DNA of 15,223 bases from an uncultured Clostridium sp. (GTDB lineage: Bacteria > Bacillota > Clostridia > TANB77 > CAG-508): NCBI GenBank assembly GCA_947568605.1, contig CANOPV010000004.1:1-15223 (forward strand), written 5' to 3'. The position numbers and the translations under genes were made by a program. Each line of letters opens with the position of its first letter. Position 1 is the first letter of the stretch. Below the pieces are notes generated by a model, which saw only the letters and a list, made by a program, of their open reading frames with translations, was not told the DNA's origin and did not search any database. Of this stretch, positions 1 through 7,730 are shown one piece after another.

Positions 1-885
1 GCTATAGATAACTTATCTTTTGAAGTAAAAGAAGGAGAAATTTTAGGACTATTAGGTCCAAATGGAAGTGGAAAATCCACAACAATAAATTGTATTTTAT
101 CATTGTTAAAATTTAGTGAAGGAACAATAAGGATATTCGGGAAAGAAATGAAACCAAATTCTTATGATATAAAAGCAAAAATAGGAGTTATATTTCAAGA
201 AGTAGCAGTATTTCAAGAACTTACAGTATATGAAAACATAGATTATTTTTGCGGACTATATATAAAAGATAAAGAAACAAGAAAAAAATATATAGAAGAA
301 GCAATAGAATTAGTCGGACTAGAAGAATTTAAAAAATTTTATCCTAAACAATTATCAGGAGGACTATTAAGAAGACTAAACATAGCGTGCGGAATTGCAC
401 ATAAACCAAAATTAATATTTTTAGATGAACCAACAGTAGCAGTAGACCCACAAAGTAGAAACAACATATTAGACGGAATAAAAAAATTAAGAGATAATGG
501 AGCAACAATAGTATATACAACACATTATATGGAAGAAGTAGAAATAATTTGTGATAGAATAATAATACTAGACAAAGGAAAAATATTGGCAACAGGAACA
601 TCAGACGAACTAAAAGAACTTGCAAAAATAGAAGAAAAAGTAACAGTAGAAATTAACAATTTATCAGATGAAAAAGTAGAAAAAATAAAACAATTAGAAA
701 ATGTAGATGAAGTAAATTATAATGTAAATAATTTAGTAATTACATATAAAAAAGGGAAAAACAATTTAGCCCGACTAATAGAATACCTAAAAAATGAAGA
801 AATAAATTATAACAAAATTTATTCAGAAAGACCAACATTAAATGATGTATTTTTAGAATTAACTGGAAAGGGGCTTAGAGATTAA
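1..885 (+). CDS. ABC transporter ATP-binding protein (5' end outside window)
   Basis: ATPase subunit that powers an ABC-2 type exporter. The frame is open from base 1, so the true start lies upstream; an internal TTG at 103 is not a credible start because it would remove the Walker A loop. Seen in order: Walker A GPNGSGKST (bases about 58-84), Q-loop region VIFQE, signature LSGGLLRRLNIA, Walker B LIFLDEPT followed by the D-loop region AVDPQS, and the switch histidine in TTHYMEE. After these comes a roughly 80-residue C-terminal extension typical of drug/antibiotic exporter ATPases of the CcmA/DrrA type. The stop overlaps the next start by one base (TAATG), so it is translationally coupled to the two permeases that follow. 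The family assignment is firm. The substrate is unknown; peptide, drug or lantibiotic export are all possible. Confidence 0.95.
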   Translation, partial: AIDNLSFEVKEGEILGLLGPNGSGKSTTINCILSLLKFSEGTIRIFGKEMKPNSYDIKAKIGVIFQEVAVFQELTVYENIDYFCGLYIKDKETRKKYIEEAIELVGLEEFKKFYPKQLSGGLLRRLNIACGIAHKPKLIFLDEPTVAVDPQSRNNILDGIKKLRDNGATIVYTTHYMEEVEIICDRIIILDKGKILATGTSDELKELAKIEEKVTVEINNLSDEKVEKIKQLENVDEVNYNVNNLVITYKKGKNNLARLIEYLKNEEINYNKIYSERPTLNDVFLELTGKGLRD

Positions 886-2072
886 TGTTTATACATAATT
901 TTAAGTATTCTATAAAAACACTATTTGGAAATAAAATGTTAATATTTTGGACATTCGCATTTCCTATTATTTTAGGAACATTCTTTAACCTAGCATTTTC
1001 AAATATAGAAAATAGTGAAAAAATAGAAATTATAAATATTGCAATAGTAGAAGATGAAAATTTTCAATTAGAAAAAAATAAAAATATAAAAGAAACATTT
1101 AAAACATTAAGTGATGAAGAAAACGAAGATAAACTTTTTAATACACAATATGTATCAGAAGAAAAAGCCAAAGAATTACTAGAAAAAGATGAAATATCAG
1201 GATATTTAAAAATAGAAGACAACAAGCCAAAAGTAATAATTAAAACAAATGGAATTAATCAAACCATACTAAAATATGTAACAGAAGAAATAATACAAAC
1301 AAGTAGAGTAATAGAAGATTTAGGACAAAAAGCAATAGCACAAGAAATCTCATCAGGAAATATGCAAATAGACTATGAAAAAATATATAAAAAAGTATTA
1401 GAAATAGCACAACAAGAAGATGTAAAATTAAATAATATATCTAATTCAAATTTAAGTTATACGATGATAGAATATTATACACTAATATCAATGACCTGTT
1501 TATATGGTGGAATATTAGGAATGACAGTAATAAATAATAATCTAGCAAATATGGGGGAAATTGGAAAAAGAACATCAATAACACCAATAAGTAAAGGAAA
1601 AATAATAATGTCAAGTCTACTTGCAAGTTATATTACACAATTAGTAGGACTAGCAATATTATTTATATATACAATATTTGTAATAAAAGTAGATTATGGA
1701 ACTAATTTACCACTAGTTATACTTTTATCATTAGTAGGAAGTTTAGCAGGACTAACACTTGGAATTGCAGTAGCAACCTTAATAAAATCAAACGAAAATG
1801 CAAAAACAGGAATTTTAATAGCAATAACAATGTTAGGGTGTTTTTTATCTGGAATGATGGGAATTACTATGAAATATATAGTAGATAAAAATATACCAAT
1901 AATAAATAAAATAAATCCTGCAAGTATGATAACAGATGGATTTTATTCATTATATTATTATGATACTTTTGATAGATATTATCTAAACATAATAAGCCTA
2001 TTAATTTTTAGTGCAATAATGATACTTATATCAATTAGAGGATTAAGGAGGCAAAAATATGATAGTATTTAA
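885..2072 (+). CDS. ABC-2 family transporter permease (first of two)
   Basis: Integral membrane subunit of the exporter encoded with the upstream ATPase. The 395-residue protein has the ABC-2 (ABC2_membrane_3-like) layout: one N-terminal membrane segment around residues 18-38, a charged extracytoplasmic domain from about 45 to 195 rich in Glu, Lys and Asn, then about five hydrophobic segments between 195 and 390, including the Gly-rich stretch near the SGMMG sequence that is common in this family. It ends with a basic tail (RGLRRQKY). The ATG overlaps the ATPase stop by one base, and the 3' end overlaps the next permease by 14 bases. No substrate can be inferred from the sequence. Confidence 0.9.
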   Translation: MFIHNFKYSIKTLFGNKMLIFWTFAFPIILGTFFNLAFSNIENSEKIEIINIAIVEDENFQLEKNKNIKETFKTLSDEENEDKLFNTQYVSEEKAKELLEKDEISGYLKIEDNKPKVIIKTNGINQTILKYVTEEIIQTSRVIEDLGQKAIAQEISSGNMQIDYEKIYKKVLEIAQQEDVKLNNISNSNLSYTMIEYYTLISMTCLYGGILGMTVINNNLANMGEIGKRTSITPISKGKIIMSSLLASYITQLVGLAILFIYTIFVIKVDYGTNLPLVILLSLVGSLAGLTLGIAVATLIKSNENAKTGILIAITMLGCFLSGMMGITMKYIVDKNIPIINKINPASMITDGFYSLYYYDTFDRYYLNIISLLIFSAIMILISIRGLRRQKYDSI

Positions 2073-3207
2073 AACATTTTTAAAAGTATTAAATAAATGT
2101 AAATTTATAATAATTCTCTATACAGTAATTTTGTTATCAATTAGTGCATTTAATATGACAACAAGTGATAATACTACAAACTTTGTAGCAAGTAAACCAG
2201 ATGTCTTAATAATAAATAATGATGAAAATGAGGGAATAACAAAAAATCTAATAAAATACATTGAAGAAAATACAAATATTGTAAAAATAGAAAATGATGA
2301 AGAAGCAATAAATGACGCATTATTTTATAGAGATGTAAGTTATATAATATACATCCCAAAAAATTATAGACAAGAAGTATTAAAGGGAGAAAACCCAAAA
2401 ATAGAGGTAAAAAGTACAAAAGATGGAGAAGCAAGTTATGCAGAAATGATACTTACAAGATACATAAAAATACAAAATATATATGCAAAACAAATAAGAA
2501 ATGAAAATGAAATCATAGAAAAAATAAATAATACATTATCAGAACAAACCGAGATAGAAATCACATCAAAACTAGATACAAATAGTTTATCAAGAATAAC
2601 ATTTTATTATAATTTTGCAAGTTACAGTATTTTAGCAGGAGCAATATATGTAATATGTTTAGTATTATCTAGTTTTAATGAAGAAAAAATAAAGAAAAGA
2701 ATTATTACAAGTAGTATGAATTATAAAAAACATAATAGAATACTATTAATTTCAAATGCACTATTTGCAATAATCTTATGGATATTTTATGTAATAATAA
2801 GTTTTATGCTAGTAGGAAAGACAATGTTTAGCATACAAGGGCTAATTTGTAGTATAAATTCATTAATATTTACAATATGTGCTGTAACAATTGCATTGTT
2901 AATAGGAAATCTAGTAAACAATAAGAATGCAATAAATGGAATAGTAAATGTAGTAGCATTAGGGTCAAGTTTCTTATGTGGTGCATTTGTACCAGTAGAA
3001 ATGCTACCAAATTTAGTATTAAAAATAGCACACATATTACCAAGTTATTGGTACATACAAACAAACGAACTAATGAAAACAACAGAAAACTTTAATATAG
3101 AAACATTAAAACCTATATTTACAAATATGGGAGTAATGATTTTATTTGCAATCATATTCATTATATTAACAAATATTATATCTAAAAATAAAAGAAAAAT
3201 AGGATGA
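2059..3207 (+). CDS. ABC-2 family transporter permease (second of two)
   Basis: Second membrane subunit, 382 residues, with the same architecture as its neighbour: one N-terminal membrane segment (about residues 12-31), a large polar extracytoplasmic region (about 40-185) and several membrane segments to the C-terminus, with LCGAFVPVEMLP near residue 310 matching the conserved patch before the last segments of ABC-2 permeases. The pair probably forms a heterodimer with the upstream permease. The start is set by AGGAGG at 2046-2051, seven bases ahead of the ATG and inside the end of the previous gene. It stops with TGA at 3205-3207, and the next promoter begins almost at once. Confidence 0.9.
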   Translation: MIVFKTFLKVLNKCKFIIILYTVILLSISAFNMTTSDNTTNFVASKPDVLIINNDENEGITKNLIKYIEENTNIVKIENDEEAINDALFYRDVSYIIYIPKNYRQEVLKGENPKIEVKSTKDGEASYAEMILTRYIKIQNIYAKQIRNENEIIEKINNTLSEQTEIEITSKLDTNSLSRITFYYNFASYSILAGAIYVICLVLSSFNEEKIKKRIITSSMNYKKHNRILLISNALFAIILWIFYVIISFMLVGKTMFSIQGLICSINSLIFTICAVTIALLIGNLVNNKNAINGIVNVVALGSSFLCGAFVPVEMLPNLVLKIAHILPSYWYIQTNELMKTTENFNIETLKPIFTNMGVMILFAIIFIILTNIISKNKRKIG

Positions 3208-3208
3208 T

Positions 3209-3237
3209 TTGCAATTTTATGTTAAATATGTTATACT
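3209..3237 (+). promoter_or_regulatory. Promoter of the 77-aa small gene
   Basis: A sigma-A type promoter: TTGCAA at 3209-3214 and TATACT at 3232-3237 separated by exactly 17 bases. It starts two bases after the stop of the ABC permease operon. The predicted transcript begins near 3244, leaving a leader of about 85 bases before the ATG at 3331. Confidence 0.7.
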
Positions 3238-3259
3238 AAAGTTATAGGTAAGTTTTGTG

Positions 3260-3326
3260 GTATACCCAATTATATCAATTATAGTAGGGTGTACATTCCT
3301 CCTATATAAAAATTTAAAGGAGGAAT
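3260..3326 (+). promoter_or_regulatory. Two-hairpin leader; second hairpin sequesters the ribosome binding site
   Basis: Two adjacent stem-loops fill the leader of the small gene. The first pairs GTATACCC (3260-3267) with GGGTGTAC (3287-3294) and continues, after one mismatch, into an AT stem with a five-base loop. The second pairs ATTCCTCCT (3295-3303) with AGGAGGAAT (3318-3326), a perfect 9-bp stem with a 14-base loop. The right arm of the second stem contains the only Shine-Dalgarno sequence for the ATG at 3331, so folding would hide it. Part of the first hairpin (GTAGGGTGTAC) resembles the small GTAGGG repeats elsewhere in the window. A thermosensor-like or protein-dependent translational switch is an inference; pairing and position are seen directly. 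Confidence 0.6.
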
Positions 3327-3330
3327 CTAT

Positions 3331-3564
3331 ATGCCAAAAGTTATAGTGCAACAAGATGGTAAGGATAACGGTATAAGGATAGAAAGAGTGGTGAACAGCC
3401 CATACGACAAAATGTTCTATCTGCTCTATGACAGAGGTATGCGAGATCCATACAGAATTACTGACGAACTTAATTATAAAGTAAGTTTTGTCGAAAGGTA
3501 TATTGAAAGCCTTAAAAAGCAAGGCTGGATTATCGAAGAAGGCAAACAGATGGATTTCAAATAA
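3331..3564 (+). CDS. Hypothetical 77-aa protein, possible winged-helix fold
   Basis: I do not recognise the family. The 77-residue product has no signal peptide or membrane segment. Its second half (GMRDPYRITDELNYKVSFVERYIESLKKQGWIIEEGK, residues 36-72 approximately, quoted only as a region) has the look of a winged helix: a short helix, a predicted recognition helix VSFVERYIESLKKQG and a C-terminal strand pair. The base composition is visibly less AT-rich than that of the flanking genes. It is a single-gene transcription unit with its own promoter (3209-3237), a structured leader that buries AGGAGG (3318-3323) and a strong terminator (3573-3616). This isolation suggests a regulator or stress-response small protein, but that is inference. 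Confidence 0.7.
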   Translation: MPKVIVQQDGKDNGIRIERVVNSPYDKMFYLLYDRGMRDPYRITDELNYKVSFVERYIESLKKQGWIIEEGKQMDFK

Positions 3565-3572
3565 GAAACCTT

Positions 3573-3616
3573 GAAGGTCAACTAAACATATTTAGTTGGC
3601 TTTCTTCATTTTTATT
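3573..3616 (+). terminator. Rho-independent terminator after the small gene
   Basis: Stem of 14 bp with two G-U wobbles (3573-3586 with 3591-3604), loop CATA, followed by a T-rich run TTCATTTTTATT. It lies nine bases after the stop at 3564. Confidence 0.8.
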
Positions 3617-3624
3617 GATATATT

Positions 3625-3658
3625 GATTAAGATTTTTAAAATATTAAAAAACTTAATC
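3625..3658. promoter_or_regulatory. 15-bp inverted repeat abutting a -35 box
   Basis: GATTAAGATTTTTAA (3625-3639) pairs with TTAAAAAACTTAATC (3644-3658) with one mismatch and a four-base loop. The repeat ends one base before the TTGAAC -35 element at 3659. The lack of a clean U-run after it and its exact abutment to the promoter favour a regulator binding site over a terminator; this is inference. Confidence 0.45.
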
Positions 3659-3705
3659 TTGAACTTTATTTATTTTTTTGTTATAATTCGACATAGCATA
3701 ACAAA
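3659..3705 (+). promoter_or_regulatory. Promoter of the nucleotidase-MFS operon with overlapping 8-bp inverted repeat
   Basis: TTGAAC (3659-3664) and TATAAT (3682-3687) are separated by 17 bases, a near-consensus sigma-A promoter. An inverted repeat TTTGTTAT (3677-3684) / ATAACAAA (3698-3705) spans the -10 box and the likely start site near 3694, where a repressor could act. The leader to the ATG at 3809 is long (about 115 bases) and almost pure A/T, including the 14-bp palindrome TTTAATTAATTAAA at 3771-3784. Confidence 0.65.
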
Positions 3706-3808
3706 TAAAAATAAGTAAAAATATCAAATTAGTATTATGCATAAATATAATTTAAAAAAATATTTGGATATTTAATTAATTAAATTTAATAAAGGAGACA
3801 AATACATT

Positions 3809-4414
3809 ATGAATATTGGAATAGATATAGATGGAGTTTTAACAAATGATGATGATTATATTTTAGGTTTTACCAGTAAATATTGTTATGAAAATAATTT
3901 GAAAGTATTTAAGAATGCTAATTTATATGAATATAGAAAATTAAATTGGGATGAAAGCACAATCAATGATTATAGAAATAAATATTTTCTAAACTATGTC
4001 AAAAATGAACCTGCAAGAATATTTGCAAGTGAAGTCATAAAGAAGTTAAGAGAAGATGGACATAAAATATTTATTATTTCTGCAAGACATAAAACAGCAG
4101 AAAATGGTAAAATGAACAATGAAAGTATAAGAGAATGTACATTAAATTGGTTAAGAAAAAATGATATAGTCTATGATAAAATCATTTTTACTAAACCACC
4201 TAAAGTAAAAGAAATTTTAGAAAATAAAATTAACTTAATGATAGAAGATTCACCTACTACAATTAATGATTTAGTAAAAGTAGTTAAAGTTTTATATTAT
4301 GATACGAGATATAATAGAGAGATTAAGCATGAAAATATTATTAGAGTATATAGTTGGTATGATATTTATATGAAAATAAATAGTATTAGTAAAGATTTTA
4401 GAGGTAATAAATGA
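3809..4414 (+). CDS. HAD-superfamily 5'-nucleotidase-like phosphatase (NT5C type)
   Basis: Cytoplasmic phosphatase of the haloacid dehalogenase fold, most like 5'(3')-deoxyribonucleotidase (NT5C) family proteins that dephosphorylate nucleoside monophosphates. Seen: motif I DIDGV with nucleophile D6 and D8, motif II Ser at about 91 in IISAR, a Lys in TKPPKVK (about 129-134) for motif III, and the Mg-binding motif IV IEDSP (E146, D147). The length of 201 residues fits the family. AAAGGAGA lies ten bases before the ATG. The stop overlaps the next ATG (ATGA), so it is co-translated with an MFS transporter; a linked role in import or export of a phosphorylated or nucleoside-like compound is possible but only inference. 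Other HAD phosphatases cannot be excluded. Confidence 0.75.
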   Translation: MNIGIDIDGVLTNDDDYILGFTSKYCYENNLKVFKNANLYEYRKLNWDESTINDYRNKYFLNYVKNEPARIFASEVIKKLREDGHKIFIISARHKTAENGKMNNESIRECTLNWLRKNDIVYDKIIFTKPPKVKEILENKINLMIEDSPTTINDLVKVVKVLYYDTRYNREIKHENIIRVYSWYDIYMKINSISKDFRGNK

Positions 4415-5562
4415 AAGAATATTTTTATAAAAAAGAATACAAATATATGTATTTAAGTATATTTTTTTACAATTTTGCAAATGCATTAAGCGAAACATTT
4501 GGAACGGTTATGCTTTATAAAGCGGGTTTGCCCATATATTTAATTTTATTAATATATGGTATAAGATTTTTTATTACAGGACTAATAACACCATTATTTG
4601 TAACAATATCAAATAAGATAGGTATTGCAAAATGTATATTAATTTCAAATATATTTAGTATTATAAATTCATATTTTATGCTAAACAGTGAAAGTTTATA
4701 TGCTAATATTATAATTTTCGTAATAGCGATGGGATTGATGGGACTTTCAAATCCATCATCTGATGCATTATCTAGTAAATATGTAGAAAATGAACATAGA
4801 GGTAGATTTAACAGTATATATTTTATAAGTAAAATTTTAGGAGTAGTTTTTGCTAGTTGTTTAGTTGCTTGGGGAGTAATAAGTGATAATACATTCGTTT
4901 TATTTAGTATAATTGCTATTTTCTTTATACTACAATATATTGCAATTTTAAAAATTGATTATAAACCAGAAAAGAAATCTAGTATTTTTAAGGCTAGTAT
5001 AAAATATTTAATACAAAGCAAAAGCAAATATAAAATTATATACGCATTAAGAACTAATCATATAATAGAAAGATTATTTGTTCCAATGTATTTGTATATC
5101 TTACTACAAGATTTTAAAGCATTTACAGTAGTTGTTGTAGCATCACTACTATTTCAAATTATTACAATTACATTAATTGGAAAATATACTGATAAAAATA
5201 TAAAAAGGTCAAACGATTTAGTATCATTAATAAGAGTATTTATAACAGCAATTTATTTATTTACAAAAGACAAAATGATAATTTCAATTAATAAAACTAT
5301 TAGCGATAATTTAGGAAAAGTTTATGAAACATCAATTCAAACATCAATACAAAATATTATTAAAGAATCAAAAGAAGATTATGACTTATTATCATCAGTA
5401 GGACAAATGAGTTTATGCTTTACAGAAGTTATTGTATTTGCAATACTTTCAATTTTAAGTAGTTTTATAGGAGAAAAGATATTTATAGTTATTTTTATTT
5501 TATCTATATTATCTACAATTTTTATAAATGTGATTTTGAGGACAGATGTAAAATCACGATGA
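4411..5562 (+). CDS. Major facilitator superfamily (MFS) transporter
   Basis: Polytopic membrane transporter of 383 residues with roughly ten to twelve hydrophobic segments. The first loop carries a degenerate MFS motif A region (FVTISNKIGIAKCILISN, about residues 63-80), and a charged stretch at about 183-215 (DYKPEKKSS onward) marks the central cytoplasmic loop between the two six-helix halves. The substrate is unknown. The start ATG overlaps the nucleotidase stop, and no separate ribosome binding site of note is seen, consistent with translational coupling. The second half contains two unusually polar stretches (around 265-325), so the number of helices is uncertain. Confidence 0.8.
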   Translation: MKEYFYKKEYKYMYLSIFFYNFANALSETFGTVMLYKAGLPIYLILLIYGIRFFITGLITPLFVTISNKIGIAKCILISNIFSIINSYFMLNSESLYANIIIFVIAMGLMGLSNPSSDALSSKYVENEHRGRFNSIYFISKILGVVFASCLVAWGVISDNTFVLFSIIAIFFILQYIAILKIDYKPEKKSSIFKASIKYLIQSKSKYKIIYALRTNHIIERLFVPMYLYILLQDFKAFTVVVVASLLFQIITITLIGKYTDKNIKRSNDLVSLIRVFITAIYLFTKDKMIISINKTISDNLGKVYETSIQTSIQNIIKESKEDYDLLSSVGQMSLCFTEVIVFAILSILSSFIGEKIFIVIFILSILSTIFINVILRTDVKSR

Positions 5563-5613
5563 AAAAATGATAATTTTTAAGTCCGTTCACATTCATTAGA
5601 TATAGATTATAAC

Positions 5614-5650
5614 AAAAAAAGTAAATAATAAAGAGGACATACAAGTCTTC
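5614..5650 (-). terminator. Possible terminator for the 66-aa minus-strand gene
   Basis: On the minus strand GAAGAC (5645-5650) and GTCCTC (5633-5638) form a 6-bp stem with one G-U pair and loop TTGTAT, followed by a T-rich tract ending in TTTTTTT (about 5614-5620). It begins 22 bases after the stop of the gene. The stem is short, so confidence is limited. No clear plus-strand terminator for the MFS gene was seen in 5563-5671. Confidence 0.45.
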
Positions 5651-5671
5651 CACAGATAAGAAATGAATTAC

Positions 5672-5872
5672 TCATTCTTCTTCGACTAAAGCTCTAAAAC
5701 AAAGACGTTCTTCATAAGAAAACTTGTCTAGTTCAGGTATTAAGTAATGAATTTCCTTAAAACCGTTTTTGCGGTCAATAAGTAAAATTTTACCTATATT
5801 AGCACCGTCCTTTGTAACTTTATATAGCCTTAATTCGTAGCCAGTTATCCGTTCTGCTTCATATCCGTACAT
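5672..5872 (-). CDS. Hypothetical 66-aa protein
   Basis: I do not recognise the family. It is a soluble acidic protein of 66 residues with no signal peptide, starting MYGYEAERITGYELRLYKV and ending in a Glu cluster (RALVEEE). Predicted secondary structure by eye is a beta-rich N-terminal half followed by one helix. It is supported as a real gene by AGGAGG (5881-5886) eight bases before the ATG, by a good minus-strand promoter (5903-5931), by a possible terminator downstream and by a less AT-rich composition than its neighbours. It is convergent with the MFS gene and divergent from the SH3b-CAP gene. Confidence 0.7.
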   Translation of the reverse strand: MYGYEAERITGYELRLYKVTKDGANIGKILLIDRKNGFKEIHYLIPELDKFSYEERLCFRALVEEE

Positions 5873-5902
5873 AAATAGTACCTCCTAATATTTATTAATT
5901 TA

Positions 5903-5931
5903 ATTATAACAAATAAAATTTTAGAAGTAAA
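5903..5931 (-). promoter_or_regulatory. Promoter of the 66-aa gene
   Basis: Read on the minus strand: TTTACT (5926-5931), 17-base spacer, then TATAAT (5903-5908). The predicted start site near 5896 leaves a short leader containing AGGAGG at 5881-5886. Confidence 0.65.
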
Positions 5932-6004
5932 TGGAAAATATTGCCACGTATAATACATATTGGACATTCATATAAGAATACATTTTATATTAGGAGGTTT
6001 CTTT

Positions 6005-6757
6005 ATGAGTGTTTTAAATTCTAAAAAGAAGAATATAATAAAAGCCACAATATTAATGGTATTTATTTCAATAGTATGTATTTTTTCAAGGTCATTTGGA
6101 ATGCAACATTACTATAATGTAGGATTTACAACAGGATTAGTTACAGCAACAAGTTTAAATGTAAGAAGTGGACCAGGTACACAATACAAAGTAATTACAA
6201 CAGTAAAAAATGGAGAATATATAAGAGTATTTGCAGGAGTAGGAGATTGGTACATAGTTCAAGTAGAAGGAGATTATGTAGGAGCAGTAAGCAAAAAATA
6301 TGTAAAGCCAATATATCCTAATACAAATAATTCAACAAATCAAAATAATAATCAAACAACAACAGCAGACACAATGACAGCAGATGAAAAAGAAGTATTT
6401 AATTTAATAAATCAGCAAAGAACAAACAATGGGTTGCAACCATTAAAAGTAGATAATGAAGTACAAAGAGTAGCAAAAATAAAAGCACAAGATATGGTAA
6501 CAAATAATTATTTTTCACACGAATCGCCAGTATATGGCTCACCATTTGATATGTTAAAAAATTTTAAAGTATCATATACAACAGCAGGAGAAAATATTGC
6601 TGGAAATTCAAGTAATTCCGGAGCAGTAAATGCTTGGATGAACTCATCAGGACATAAAGCAAATATTTTAAATAGTAGTTTTAATTATACAGGTATAGGG
6701 GTTGTAAGCAGTCCAAAATATGGAAAAATTTATGTTCAAATGTTTATAGGAAAATAA
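6005..6757 (+). CDS. Secreted SH3b-CAP (SCP/PR1-like) protein
   Basis: Exported protein of 250 residues. The start at 6005 is chosen over an upstream in-frame TTG (5960) because AGGAGG (5992-5997) sits seven bases before this ATG. Seen: N-terminal Lys-rich signal anchor with hydrophobic core at about residues 11-28; bacterial SH3 domain at about 44-104 (SLNVRSGPGTQYKVI, GDWYIV); an Asn/Gln/Thr-rich linker at about 105-122; CAP domain from about 127 to the end with H172 (YFSHESP), E196 (AGENIA) and H217 (SSGHKANIL), the usual cavity residues. SH3b domains commonly bind cell-wall peptides, so wall association is likely. CAP domains of this kind occur in the spore-coat YkwD-like family, but the SH3b fusion is found widely. 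The next gene follows after 11 bases, suggesting an operon. Confidence 0.88.
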   Translation: MSVLNSKKKNIIKATILMVFISIVCIFSRSFGMQHYYNVGFTTGLVTATSLNVRSGPGTQYKVITTVKNGEYIRVFAGVGDWYIVQVEGDYVGAVSKKYVKPIYPNTNNSTNQNNNQTTTADTMTADEKEVFNLINQQRTNNGLQPLKVDNEVQRVAKIKAQDMVTNNYFSHESPVYGSPFDMLKNFKVSYTTAGENIAGNSSNSGAVNAWMNSSGHKANILNSSFNYTGIGVVSSPKYGKIYVQMFIGK

Positions 6758-6768
6758 GGAGCAAATAA

Positions 6769-7458
6769 ATGAAAGAAAAAATAAAAGAAGAATTATTAAA
6801 ATTAGAAGATAAAAATTATAAAGAATTTAATCAAAAATTATGCCCAGACACAAAGAAAAAAATGTTAGGAATACGAATACCACAATTAAGAAATTTAGCA
6901 AAAGAAATAATTAAAAATTATGATTGTGAAGAATATCTAAAAAATTCAGAAGATACATATTTTGAAGAAATATTATTACAAGGATTTATAATAGGATATT
7001 CTAAAAAAGAATTTAAAGAAAAAGAAGACTTAATAAAAAATTTTATTCCAAAAATGGATAGTTGGGCAGTAACAGATACATTTGTTCCAACATTAAAAAT
7101 CAAGAAAAAAGATTTAGAAGAAGTATGGAAATTTATATTACCTTATACAAAATCTAAAAAGGAATTTGAAATAAGATTTGCAGTAATTATGATGTTAGAT
7201 TATTATATTATAGATGACTATGTAGATAAAGTGATAAAAATTTTAGATAAAATAAATCACGAGGGTTACTATGTAAAAATGGGAGTAGCCTGGTGTTTGG
7301 CAGAAATAGGAATAAAGTATAATGATAAATTAATGAATTATATGAATAAAGAAAATAGTTTAGATAAATTTACATACAATAAAACTTTACAAAAAATGAT
7401 AGAGTCGAGAAGAATTACAGATGAACAAAAAGATATTTTAAGAAAAATGAAATTATAG
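6769..7458 (+). CDS. AlkD-like DNA alkylation repair protein (HEAT-repeat DNA glycosylase)
   Basis: Soluble all-helical protein of 229 residues of the AlkD/AlkC-type HEAT-repeat family that excises N3- and N7-alkylated purines without base flipping. The residues known to matter in Bacillus cereus AlkD appear at matching spacing: W99 and D103 in DSWAVTD (AlkD W109, D113), R136 in EIRFAV (AlkD R148) and W175 in MGVAWCLAEIG (AlkD W187). The W-D spacing (4) and R-W spacing (39) equal those of AlkD. AAGGAG (6756-6761) overlaps the stop of the SH3b-CAP gene, so the two are co-transcribed, although the functions look unrelated. Activity is therefore likely retained. Confidence 0.88.
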   Translation: MKEKIKEELLKLEDKNYKEFNQKLCPDTKKKMLGIRIPQLRNLAKEIIKNYDCEEYLKNSEDTYFEEILLQGFIIGYSKKEFKEKEDLIKNFIPKMDSWAVTDTFVPTLKIKKKDLEEVWKFILPYTKSKKEFEIRFAVIMMLDYYIIDDYVDKVIKILDKINHEGYYVKMGVAWCLAEIGIKYNDKLMNYMNKENSLDKFTYNKTLQKMIESRRITDEQKDILRKMKL

Positions 7459-7462
7459 TTAT

Positions 7463-7666
7463 AATTAAGACTGTTAAAATATGATTTTTTTGTTTACAAT
7501 TCTTCGCTAAAATATTTAAAAATATGCTTTTGACTCCAATCGCTTCTTAGAAGTTGTCGCCCGCAAAAGCAATTTTAAAATACCTTTTAGCTCGAATTTC
7601 ATTTTAAATAAAATAGTAAAATAATTTTCGCCTCACGCTTCGCTTTAAATATTTTTAGTCTGAATT
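7463..7666. repeat. Nested-palindrome repeat, copy A
   Basis: Fills most of the gap between the alkD-like gene and enolase. Outermost arms AATTAAGACT (7463-7472) and AGTCTGAATT (7657-7666) pair. Inside them, ACAATTCTTCGCTAAAA (7496-7512) with the following TTTAAAAATATGCTTTT pairs with a matching stretch around 7565-7598 that includes TTTTAGCTCGAATT. The apex is a 45-base loop at 7526-7570 bounded by GCTTTT/AAAAGC and containing a small hairpin CTTC-TTA-GAAG. The same core recurs at 9071-9341 and 11235-11438. No open reading frame is present. It is a long cruciform or hairpin repeat; MITE- or REP-like origin is inferred. Confidence 0.8.
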
Positions 7667-7693
7667 GTAACAATTAAATATTTTGTAAAACAG

Positions 7694-7730
7694 CAAAAAT
7701 GCAATAATTTAGTTTATTGCATTTTTTTTT
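7694..7730 (+). terminator. Terminator-like hairpin just upstream of enolase
   Basis: AATGCAATAA (7698-7707) pairs with TTATTGCATT (7714-7723) around loop TTTAGT, extendable by A-T pairs, and runs into a T tract to 7730. It looks like a strong intrinsic terminator of upstream transcription, yet the enolase Shine-Dalgarno begins only 15 bases later (7746). Attenuation of eno is an alternative reading. Confidence 0.75.

Noticed and set aside
5960..6004. Upstream TTG start for the SH3b-CAP protein
   Set aside because: The AGGAGG at 5992-5997 lies inside this extension and is correctly placed for the ATG at 6005, whose product begins with a proper signal sequence.
7463..7666. CRISPR array or tRNA/sRNA in the repeat-rich gaps
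   Set aside because: The repeats are single large palindromes, not short direct repeats with regular spacers, and no tRNA cloverleaf or rRNA sequence was found.
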